A DNA stretch of 64,000 bases from Ampullaceana balthica (Eukaryota; Mollusca; Gastropoda; Lymnaeidae). Both the position numbers and the translations under genes were made by a program. Below the pieces are notes generated by a model that made no database searches, was not told the origin of the DNA, and worked only from the letters and a program-made list of their open reading frames with translations. The DNA lies in NCBI GenBank assembly GCA_944989445.1, contig CALYLW010000538.1, positions 220,001 to 284,000 of the forward strand, written 5' to 3'. Positions 42,701 through 55,600 of the stretch are shown here, piece by piece. Position 1 is the first letter of the stretch; each line of letters begins with the position of its first letter.

Positions 42701-44711
42701 AATAACTACTCTTACACATCTCTGAGCAGTTTTCTCCCCATGTTCCAGGAGTGCATTCTGAAAGCATAATCTCTATATATATATATTTCTCCTAAACGAC
42801 CATGTACAAATAAGCATGACGAATGACTCTCGCTGGTGTCGAAAAATCACGGTTGGCAAGCGTGGTGGGATGGAAAGCAAAAAAAAAGGGTGGGGGTGGG
42901 TGGCAAGAATGCCCCTTGCGTTCACTTGTCGTTCAGTTGTGTTTTTTTCTTAACATAATAGCATATGATTCTTAGTGTAGTCGTTATCACCTCCGCCTTG
43001 CACGCGGAAAGTCCTGGGCTCAACTCTAGCGGGAACATTTTTTAAAAAAATTTGTTTCATCACGATCTTTCCCCCATTTTTCCAATATGACTAAGGCTGT
43101 TAAACGATAATCGGATGTTAAAGCGACAATATGTTTTAAATGTCCCAAACCGATAATCAAATTTTATTCGGCAAGATTTATGAAGTGAAATCCGTTTGGA
43201 GCCTAAGCCGGATTTGTAAAAATTGCCGGATTCCAGTTTTACCGAAGCTGGAGCTATAATTAATATATATGTTATCACAAACCCGGCCATACTGATTCGG
43301 CCGGATTTATGAAGCAAATTTCTTCCGGAGCCGATTTGTAAATTTTGCCGGACTCCGGATTTGCTGGAGCCGCAAGCGAAATCCGGTTAATCCCTAATTT
43401 ATATGAAGTCAGCTATAAAATGATAATCGGTTTAAAATCGGAGTTACATAATCGATAATCGAATTGCCAAAAAACCCCACAAAAACAACACGCAATTAAC
43501 AACCCTAAACATGACTTATCCACGCAAGGGTCAGCCAATCACAGTTTATGTTTAAGGTATGGTAGTAATAAAAGGGGGGAGCGGGTAACAAAAACCTCAG
43601 TGCGCATGTCTCCAGGTTTACTCACTATTTGTTCATTACTTCGTGCTGCTGTTTGTGTCCGTACTCTCAGCTCCCCCACCCGTTCTTTGCACTGTCTATG
43701 ATGATCAAGTCTGCGGCGTATGCTACGCCGCGGGTCGTATCTAGTATACATATATTTAAGATGATTTTTTAAGCTCAAAAATGTATTATCTTTACCAATT
43801 TGATGCATAGCTGTATATGAAAAGCTAATTGTTTTCCTTTTTTTTTGTTCAGCTTCTGAAATATTACATGGATATCCAATAAAGCATTAGCACATTTAAG
43901 TATACAATTTACACATAATTAGACTTTACCAAATTTATCATAGCAAAACGTTTAGCAGCTGAGGCATACATTAAATTACACGTACGATTAAAAATAAACT
44001 AGTGTATTGTTATAAGAGCATAAGGTTATCATCAACTGAATTACTTCATTCATTTTTCGTAATGAAATATCATTTCTCTCAAGAAATTATTTTTTTTTGT
44101 TGTAAAATTAGACCCCCAAAAGAGACTCCTAAAAATTTCACACATCTTTATTACAATAATTTTTTAGAACAAAATCCTCTGAAAGTCCATTCTCGTATAA
44201 TATAAATGATAAGATACAACATTAAAATTACAACAACAAAAAATTAAAATAATATAAATGAATAGACAAATAAATAAATAAATATATATATATATATTAA
44301 ACAATATAATTTGCAATGTCTGTCCATGACGCTACTAATTTTAGAAAGCAGGGAAAACCAAATTACTGCAGCAATGCATCAAAAGGTGTGCAAATTAAAG
44401 ATGCGCTGTAAAAAAATATTATATGACGTCATTGTTTTCGCTCATAAATGTTTTTTAATTTTGGAAAAGGGATCAATGTAAAAAGAGGATTTGATGATGG
44501 TTAATTATAAAATAAAAAAACAAACCCCTATTATAAAATACTTTGTGTACATTTAAGAAAGTTTAATATTTCGTATTTATCAAACAAGGACAAGTTAGTT
44601 GGGCTTTTGAAAAGGTTCAGCACCGTAGGCGCCCTAAAAAAATTGAATATTTTTATAAAATAAATAGATTTCAGCTGAAAACTTCCGTCATTTTTGACGG
44701 GTGATACGCTA

Positions 44712-44775
<64 letters not shown>

Positions 44776-46552
44776 CAATATAATTTGCAATGTCACGTCT
44801 GTCCGTGACGCTTTGCGAGGTTACCCCCGATAAAAAAATGAAAATATAGGAGTAAATATGTTGCGTTCGAGATTAACAAAATGTGTTTCTAGCCATAAAA
44901 TATTGTGACGTGACGTCATTATTTGAGCTTTTATTAATTTGTGAAGGGAACGAAGTAAAAAGAGCCATGTTTTATTTGATAAATAATATGATTTTATGTA
45001 TTAAATGTCCGTTTTCTGTGTATGTGTCCATGTCAAATATTACGTACTTAATTATAAATTTAATTTTCTATATTAATATATAACATTCGTTTTTCTGTTC
45101 ATGAAATTTACAATTGGTTGTCGCTTGGTTGTCAAGTTTCGATGAGTTTTGAACTACAAATTCATTATTTATTACTGAAAATGAAATTTGCCAACTTATG
45201 CTTCAGTTTAGCGTTTGATTTTCTTTTACACACTTTGAAACTTTACATGTTAAAAAAATAACATATTTAAAAATCGGACTCCTCCCTACAATAGTTTTTT
45301 TATATTGTTATTTACATATAATATTTTAATGCGTCTTAGACTAATTTGGAATTGCAATTCTGTGCTGTTAATATAGAACTGGAAGGCGTGCTGACTTGAC
45401 AATAATGAAAACATTTATTAGAATTCCTAAAACGTGTTTATTCAATTTTATATACGATTACCTGAAGATAATGTAATATTTTCTTTTATCCAGTGTAACT
45501 TTACTTCGAAGATTTCATGCAAAATAAATAGTTCGTTTTTATTCATATCTTTAAATAGCTACAATTTTTATTTACATGTTTTTGATAATGTAAAGGTAAT
45601 AATGTATGGACCAAGTGGCGCATAAACTGACAAGTCATAATAGATCTTGAAAAGGTGCTGACTTGACAATAATAAAAACGTTTTTTTGAATTACTAACAC
45701 GTTTATATTAAATTGTAAATATGATTAACAGTTGATAATTTAATCTTTAATGTTATACTGTGATAAACTTTGCTTACTACCTTTCATGCAAAATGAATAG
45801 TTCTTGTTATGAACATGTGTAAAAATTACATTTTATTTTTTACATGTTTTGGTAATGTTGTGGTAATAATGAATGAACAAATGGGCGAATAAACTGACAA
45901 GTCATAATCATCAATGAAGCTTAAACTGCTTCAAATCAGAGATGTGCTTGATGTGGATAACATTACAGTCACATAATTTATTTTTAAGGCACTGTGCTGT
46001 ATTATTGGCGCACTCATAATTGGTGCGCACTATTCAATGCCGCAAGTTAACGTCCGGCTGACTCCTCAGAGATATTTGTTAATACTTCAAACTTCTTTGC
46101 TGTAGTATCCCCTTATGCTGTGTGTAATTCACTATGCATTTACTATTATCCTGATTCTATCATTATTATTTATGCAAACTTATATAACGCGAAGCCTAAG
46201 CTTGGAGGTTTTCTCTCATAGCACATATATTCGTATATATAATTTTAAAAAAAATACTCTTGTTATGTCCGTTCCTAACGCTAGATTTTAGAAATTGCAC
46301 CGCTAAAAAAATAGCGCTGAAAAAAATACTGAAAAAAACACGAAAAAACGCTATTTGCAAACGTCCGCATAAAATTGTTCAATATGGAAAATAGATTTAA
46401 TTTTTCTCTCTTGGTCTCTACATTTTCTGATTATTTACTATTCGGGTTTCAGACAAAAGGGACAATTACATAAACTGAAATATATCCACTTTGAAAACGT
46501 CCGTTATATTTGACGGGTAATATATTAGTATATATATATATATATTTATATA

Positions 46553-46643
<91 letters not shown>

Positions 46644-49600
46644 TTTTTGTTCCTATACATATTAATTTTCATCATGACTTTAGGCAAAATAATCTACCTT
46701 AACTTCTACTTTTAATGTATTCATTGTATAAAGGCTATAATGTAATTAATAAAGATGTTCCATTTAAATAAAATAAAATTACTTAACATATCGATAATTT
46801 ACTATTAAAAGATACAGATATAATTGCATTAGAATGCTTTATTCGATTCCCTTGCCCTTAAATGAGAAAATGAGTTTAATTAAAATGCTATAATTGTCAT
46901 AAAAATACCAATCAAAATCTATTATACTTTATTTTTAATTGTTGACACTGACCAACAATGCAATACGGAAAATCTGAGTATCCAGCACAACCAATGTCAC
47001 AATACCCCGTGTGTTTGTTACAAGAGTTCTTGACACAGTTATCACTCTTACATGTCTCTGAACAGTTAACACCCCAAGTTCCTGAACGACAGTCTAAAAT
47101 TGTATGATACAAATCATTTGATGAATTTTGAAAAACAAATTCATTTTATTATACTAAATGTAATATATTAATTAATAAATTAATTGCACGAAAATATTTT
47201 AAGATTAACATTTCTCTTTCAAATCATTTATGTTTCAAAAGTTTACTAAATAGAACAGACAATCGCTACGTAGTATCTGGATGTAAATATAATCTACACT
47301 TACCAACAATTATTTAATTATAATATTATTTTGCTATAAGTGCTCACTAACCAACGGTACAGTAGGGAAAATCTGAGTATCCAGCACAACCCAGGTCACA
47401 ATAACCCGTGTGTTTGTCACAAGATTTGTTGACACAGTTAAGGCTCTGACATTTTTCTGAACAGTTCACTCCCCATTTTCCAAGATTACAGTCTGAATAT
47501 TTCAATTAAAACTAATAATTAATTACGAGAAATTATCTAAACTGACAACTTGCATTTGAAATGATTTTAAATAACGTAGCAATCAATACTTACAATTTAT
47601 AATTTTAACTTTTGTTAATAATATATTTTTTTCAAGCATTTATTGATATGGACCATTGACTAATGATCAATGAACTTTTTTGTTTTTAAATTGAATGATA
47701 AACGACGCGAAATAATGCAAAAGATCATGTCTTTTTATACACATGAACAATATGTATAAAATTTAAAAAAAATTATAAGGTTTTTTGTTCAATAAAGTTC
47801 CTTTTGTACAGTTGTTAAATTTGTACAAGAATTTACTGCCAATGCATTCTTTCATTTTTTTTTATCAAAGAACATCAACGCAATTCTATAATATAATCTA
47901 CATATCAATGCACTTCCACAATATTTAATGTGTATAAATTGGTATGATTGCCATATTTTTGTTTGTTTGTATAGAAAAAACGTGTAATGTCTTAGACAAA
48001 GGTGGTCAATATATATATATTCCTTTCTATACAATTTAAACACTGACCAACGATACACTGTGGAAAATCTGAGTATCCAGCACAACCCAGGTCACAATAT
48101 CCCGTGTGTTTGTCACAAGAGTTCTTGACACAGTTCCTGCTCTTGCATAACTCTGAACAGTTAATACCCCATGTTCCTGAAGGACAATCTAAACATTTTC
48201 GATGCAAATCATTAAATGAATTGAATTTTTTTTTAAATTCATTAAATTAATCGTGAAAATAATTGATGGAAAATATTTTAATATTAAACACTTTGTCTTT
48301 AAATTTAAATATTTTAGAAAGTAAACTAAATAGAACAGACGATGCCTACGTAGTAGTTTGTTTTTAGAATAATCTAGAATTTAAAAAACAAATAGTACAT
48401 GAATTAAATTATTATTTTGATATAAGTGCTCACTAACCAACAGAGCATTTGGGAAAATCGAAGTATCCAGCACAACCAAGGTCACAATAACCCGTGTGTT
48501 TGTCACAAGAATTTCGAAAACAGTTACCACTCTTACATATTTCTGAGCAGTTCCCTCCCCATTTTCCAGGAGTGCAGTCTGAATATTTAAATTAAAATAA
48601 ATAATTAATTATGATAAATTATCTAAACTGATAAATTGCATTTGATATGGATCACAAATTTAACAATCAATACAGAAAATGTGTACCTCCTACCATCTTG
48701 ACATTTGTACAAAAAATATTGTTACTGCATTCTTTTATTTTCAAATACAGACGTATCTGAGTTACATGTAACTATTACATATGTATTTATGAATGCACTG
48801 CACAATTATTGATTTTAACTACATTTCTTCTTATGCTATATTTGTATGTTTGTTGTTGGACAAATTAGAATTGTCCCAGAAAATGTTAATCAATGTCTAT
48901 AGAAGTTTCAATAAAATATGCATACTAACCAATAGTACATTGTGGAAAATCTGAGTATCCAGCACAACCAAGGTCACAATGTCCTGTTTGTTTGTGGCAA
49001 GAATTTTTGACACAGTTACCGCTCTTACAAGGGTGTGAACAATTATCTCCCCATGTCCCAAGTTCGCAGTCTGAAATAATTACAAATGTCATAAGTTAAA
49101 AGCATAAAAAAGAAATCTTACATTCGTTTTTTGCTTCGTTCGTTTTTTAGATGCTGTACATTCTTTGTGTAAATACATTTTCTTTTTAAAAAATAATAAT
49201 AATAATAATAAAAATAACTTTAAGGTTTTTCTTCACTGCTGGGGGGGGGTTAAAATGTTCACTCTCAGGCTAATATTGCAAAATACTTTAAACTTGTGAA
49301 CGTTGCACATCATCAAGAATTGGTTGGAAAATTTTACACACCACTAACACAGATACTATATTATCATTCGTAAAATTTTCCGCTAGAAAATTTTAAACTT
49401 CTCCGTGGCATGTTCAAATAACTGTGCAGCTGTGAAGCCTGAGGTATACATGGCTGGTGAGCTGTAATTTAATTCAGTGTTATATACTAATAAAAAATAC
49501 AATAATGTCATGCAGCATTTACTACTTGTTAAGAATTTTGTTGACATAAAAATTATACTTCATTAAAATGGAACATAATGAACATTCAGATAATCATTAC

Positions 49601-52600
49601 TTGTGAATTTGTAACGATTATTGATAAAAATATATCCAGTCCCCAACCCAAGTAATTATTAGCATAAATTAAGTCTTTTAGTGGTAAAATAACTTCAATT
49701 CCAGGATGATGAATTTAGATATTATTATGCATTCTTATTAAAATTGATCTGCACTAATTCAACTATTAAATAGTAGTTTTTTGTTGTTTCATATTAATTT
49801 TTAATGCTTGAAATATGCTACTAAAGACATTTTTTATTATTTTATTGGTTAGGAAGAAATTTCCTGACGATTACATTGTAATATATCCAAATTTTGTATC
49901 ATTTTAAAAGGTCTTACACAATACTTAATAAAAAATGGTCCAGATGACCATTATACAGATCAATCAATATGCTATTGTCGCATGAACATTTACAGATATA
50001 AATTTTTAGATGCTAGTTATATTTTAAAAGAAATTATTTATTTGTGTAACTGTTATACGTTTAAAGTTTTCAATAATACACGTAGATTGGTTTATATTTC
50101 ATGAAGTGTAACTAATCTCTAGGTTCACTGACCAACATTACAGTACGGAAAATCTGAATATCCAGGACAGCCAATGTCACAAAGTCCAGTGTGTTTGTTA
50201 CAAGAGTTTTTGTCACAGTTATCACTTTTACACGTCTTTGAACAATTCACTCCCCATCTTCCAAAATGACAATCTAAAATTTTGTAAAAAGTTAAGATAT
50301 GATAGTACTTAAAATAAGCATTGTATAACATAAATGTAAACAGACTTCATTACTGTAACATGTCGCCAGCTTTTTAATTTCTTGCTAGGGAAAAATCAAT
50401 TTATTCAAAATACAGATCATGGACGCATGATTTCGAAAGTGAAATAAAATGATTAAAATGTTTTAAAAATCGAATGTTAAGAACTTTCAAGAAATTAAGA
50501 AAGAAATTGTATAAATCTGAGAATCATAAAATATAATTACAATATACTTAAATAAAATTGCCTTAATTTATTATATTTTTTAAAATGTTTTATTTTAATG
50601 TTCATATAGATCATTTTATTTACCAACTGTGCATTGCGGAAAATCTGAGTAACCAGCACAACCCAGGTCACAATCACCCGTGTGTTTGTCACAGGATTTG
50701 TTGACACAGTTACCACTATTACACGCCAACGAACAGTTCACTCCCCATGTGCCAAGATTACAGTCTAATTATGTAAGTAAATACAAATAACTTAAATGGA
50801 ATTATTATTTTTTATATTTGAGAAGTCTAGAATTGAAGAAGCTAGAAAAAAATTAATTAAATAATTTAAAGTAATTAATATTAACTTTTTTTTAAAAGGT
50901 CAATATTAATTAATGCTAATTAATTCTGGAGGTTTTTATTATATACGATTAGTATGTATCTAAGAGATTTTGAGAATTTATATAAAAATATATATTAGAT
51001 ATTAGATACTGATGTATATTTATAATTTTTAATTCTTTAACCTATGTTTCTAAAATCATGATTTTTCCATTCTTATTAGCTCTAAATAACTGTTTTAAAT
51101 CTCTAACTCTTAATGGATGAACGAATGAGCTTTGAATGAAAATGAGATCAATATTGCACTGTTTTGCTATTAATTTATTGTAATTAAATTAGAGTATATT
51201 TAAGTAACAAATACTTTTAATAACTATTTAAATTCGCTTATATCCTAACAATATACATTATTATTGCACAGTTAAGCATTTTATGGGCATCCGCTGTAAG
51301 GAACAAGGACGAAACAAACAGACGGAGGTGCTGGTAGCACTCTTTCATAGGTGGAAGCAAGAGTTCTCCTACCCTATCCACAAAAAGTATAAATCATTTT
51401 TTTAGATATATTGTTTTTCATTAAGATATATACATTAAAAAATAACTACTTTATACTATAAAGAAAACAACATTTTGTGAAGTAGAAAAGAACAAGAATG
51501 GTATATATATCGAGGACGATATAAACAGTAGAATCGCCAAGGCAGCTGGAACAATGGCTTAACTAAATACACGGGTTTTGCGAAACACCAGGCTAACGGA
51601 GAAAACCAAACTGTGTGTCTGTCGAGCCTGCGTCATCAGTACGCTGCTATACGGGAGCGAGACATGGATCACTTATACATCACATGAACGCAAGCTTAAT
51701 AGCTTCCACTAGAGGTGCCTGCGTCGCATCATTGGCATTAAATGGCAAGTCAAAGTGCCAAAGTGAGGTCCTAATGCGTTACAAGGCATGTTCTGAATCC
51801 TTAGTGAAAGACGCTTAGGATGGCTAGGACATGTAAAAAGAATGAGACCACGTCGTATCTCCAAGTATAGAACCGGTATCAGGAAAGAGGAAGACAGGTC
51901 GCAAACGTCACCCATCTACGTGGCGCACAGTTGCCAAAGAGCGCGTCATAGTAGCCGAGGAGCGAAGGATTGAGGAAGCTGCAGACAGAAGAGCTAGGAA
52001 AAAAGCCAGCACAGAGCTCGTGTGAAAAAGCTGTAGAAAATACTGTCATTCACTTCACTGTCACACGAGAAAATGCAACACAACTCAACGGTGATGCACC
52101 ATCGTCTCTCGAGACAGAAGGATGCCGATTGATTGATTGATTGATTTGTCACATTTGTCAGGTGTCATTTAATCGTATGTTCTTCAGTTTTCAAAGAGAT
52201 GGCAAAAGCAAAGAAAATAACGTTAGTTTATAGACGAAAAAATATTACGCTTCGAGATATCAGAACTATTTCCAGAAGTACATTGATAAAATTTTGATTT
52301 ATGTTTTTACCGGATTCGACTAAAATCACAAAAATAAAAAAACTATTCTTACATGAATATTGGTAAAATCGATTAAGCCGCTTATTTCATTATTTTTTAA
52401 AGAAAATAAAGTTTTTATTTATATTTTTAAAATGCAATTATGTTTATTATTGCTTATCTATAATGTTCGAGTTTAAAGTAAACGTGTTATAATTATTATG
52501 ATAATTATGTTAAAATACTATTATGATATTTATTATCAGTAGTTTAATTAATACTAAATTTTATGCTATGATTAATATTTTAAAATTGTTCTCATTTACA

Positions 52601-55600
52601 ACATTCTTTGCATTTTTAAAATTACTGCTATTATTTGTATTTGCATTTTGCTTTAAAAAAATATACTGAGTATATTATATTTTTAAAAATGTGTCCAGGA
52701 TGAAAAAATAAATTTCTACAAAGTGGTTATATTAAAGTTTAGTTTCCCTACACACAAAGATGACGTCATTTACCAACGGTACAATGCGGAAAATCTGAGT
52801 ACCCAGCACAACCAATATCGCAGTCTCCAGTAAGTTTGTCACAAGAGTTATTGACACAGTTACGACTCTTACATGACTGTGAACAATTCACTCCCCATCC
52901 TCCAAGTGAACAGGCTGAAACATAGATATTTATTAAAGGGATTTTATTTTGTTTTTTTAACATTTAATGGATCAGATCACATACTATTTTTTTCAAATTA
53001 TCATTTCAGTTAATTTTTTAGACCATTTTCATATTTTTTATTCGTCAATTGTGCAGGATTTAAATATAAACAAATATAAAAAGATCTATTCTTTGATAAG
53101 AGAGGTAAATTTTTCGCGTATTCGCAATGTAATTTATGTTCCTAGCATTAACACTTCTACCTTTGGCCTCATGCCTTCAGGCTAAAGCATTTGTAATACA
53201 GTTTTTTAATTATTTTTTTTAGTTTTTTGAGGGAGTAAGAGTTATTACGATGTTGGATACATGATTCAAGGAAAATTCTAAATTCGTTTTTCACAAAGTT
53301 ATAGAAAAAAGCCTTCAGCATATACTGACATTAAACAAAATAGATTTGAATTGAAGCTTTTCTGATTTAAATAAATGCTTTTGGAGTTTTGTTTTCTTTT
53401 AAATTAATAATAGTTTTAACTGTTATTTTTAATTTTTTTTTGTTTTGAAATTAAAACAGGGTCAGCAATTTATGTATTTTCTAGTTTACATATTCGTCAC
53501 ATTATTTTGCATCTTTGACAAGCTGATGTAATCTAAAAATCTTTTCTAAATGTTTAAATTCCTTATAATTTTAAATTCATAATTAGTTCAAGAAATCCAA
53601 CTATATTTTATTTATTGTTACAGTAAAGAAAATTTGTAACATTAATAATATCGAATTTTTATGCGACAAGTTTGACAGATCGTGTTTTTTTAAAATCAAA
53701 TTGTAAAATTTTGAAGTTATTCTTTCTTTTTTACAAACAGATTATTATTTAGCGTTTTTACGTGAGTTATGTAAAACAACGTAAAGAAATATTTCGCTAT
53801 TTGGTACAAAAAGTCTATGATGTTTTGATGTCTGTACAATGCTTTCTAAGTCACACTTATGAGATGTTTTCAAATAGGAAACACACTTACACGTGTCACA
53901 TGAAGGGAAGTTGGAGTATCCAGAACATGCTAGGATACATTTACCAGCATGGATGTCACATTTTTTCTCATAGCAATTGTCACAAGTCATAGCACAATTT
54001 ACACCCCATGTGCCTTCTTTGCATTCTAAAGATCAATGAATTAAAATTTACTTAAATGTAACTATCATGTTGATGTTATTAAATTGTTACGTTTTCACTT
54101 TCTGATGGACATTTTTTTACAATGAAAGATGCTAATTTTATTGTTAACTTCATTTGCCATGATTATCATTTTTTTTTAAAAATTAGCTCATAAATATATA
54201 AACAATAAAAATAATTGACAGTAGTTAAATTTGAGAATAAGTGGAAAATATTGAGAGAGAGAGAGAGAGAGATCGGGAGGAAGGGTGAATGAGAGAGAAA
54301 TATAAGCAAGGAGCAGAGTCACGCACTGTCAAAAATATGAATCATGCCATATAAATATTATGTATTGATATAAACAGTTTTTGAAAACGCTTTTGAAAAT
54401 CTGATAAAATTCCGAATAGACATGTCTAAGTCAGTATAAAAAAATTAGGAATTTATTAACTTTTTTTACATAACTGTTGCTTAGAAGAAGAGGCCTTCTA
54501 TACCCAAGTACAGGACATCGTGGATCAAACACCAAGGAAAGACATTATCGTCGTCCAATGAGACTGGAAGCGAAGATTGGAGTAGATGTATGTAACACAT
54601 GGGCAGACACTTGCTAACGATCTTGCAATGATCTGACCAATGATAGAGAACTTCGTCTCCTATAATTTGCAAGATATAACAACCGCCTGCTAGCTAACAC
54701 AATTGGCCAACATAAAAAATGCAGATGATGGACTTGGCACAGCCCAGACGGGGAACCAAAATAATACCACATATATTACATACTGGTCCGAAAACGATTC
54801 AAATCATGCATCAAAACAACTAAAACTATAAGTTTCCCTGGAGCAGATATTTGCAGTTACCACAATCTGGTGCTGACGACTTTCCATCTCCACCTGAAAA
54901 AGATAGCAGAACAAAGCAATTCAAGATTACGCTTTGACCTTGACAAGCTGAAAGACCCAGAAATCGCATAAGTCTTCAGGGCAACCATGGAGGAAACTTT
55001 GCTCCACTGACCGCACTATGTGAGTCAAAGACGGACATGGACATAGACCTAGTCACTGATACCTTCAATACCACAATAATTGAAGCAGCAAAAGAAGTAC
55101 TTGCAAAGAAGCGAGCAATAAAAAGACCATGGGTCTCCTCTAATATTAACTATGCTATGAAAGAAGAAAAAAAAGCGTAAAGAATACTGTAGAAGGAGCA
55201 TACATGTACAGAGCAATCAATAAAAAGTTCAGAAAATATATGGAAAAATCAACAAAAAACAAGAATAGATAGCAAAATAATGGTCAGACATCGATGGAAA
55301 TTTAATAAGGAACAACTCAAAAAAGGCTTACAAAATTTTTAAAGACTTGACATCCACCAAACAAGGTCGTATCTCAACCATACAATATAAATCTGCAAAT
55401 GTATAACACTTACTTATGCTTTTCTACCCCGTCTGGGGCATAGGCCGTCTACAAGAACTTTCCACTCATCCCGGTCCTGTGCTTTCCTCTCCAATTGCTT
55501 CCCGGTGTATCCCATATTTTGCATGTCAGCCTCTAGCTCGCGTCTCCATGTATTTTTTGGCCTTCCTCTCTTTCTCTTTCCCTGTGGGTTCCATGTCAGG

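Larger units (their letters stand above)
46920..48680 (-). repeat. Tandem duplication of a two-exon unit
   Basis: Exon pairs 46953/47352 and 48048/48438 are offset by 1095 and 1086 bp. Their introns also align: for example, TAAACTAAATAGAACAGAC with CTACGTAGTA (near 47250 and 48320), and ATTATCTAAACTGA beside the acceptors of 47492 and 48578. Coding and non-coding parts were therefore copied together. Confidence 0.8.

Noticed and set aside
43060..43317. 85-codon minus ORF
   Set aside because: Inside the family D Helitron over a run of CCGGATTTGT repeats; no independent support.
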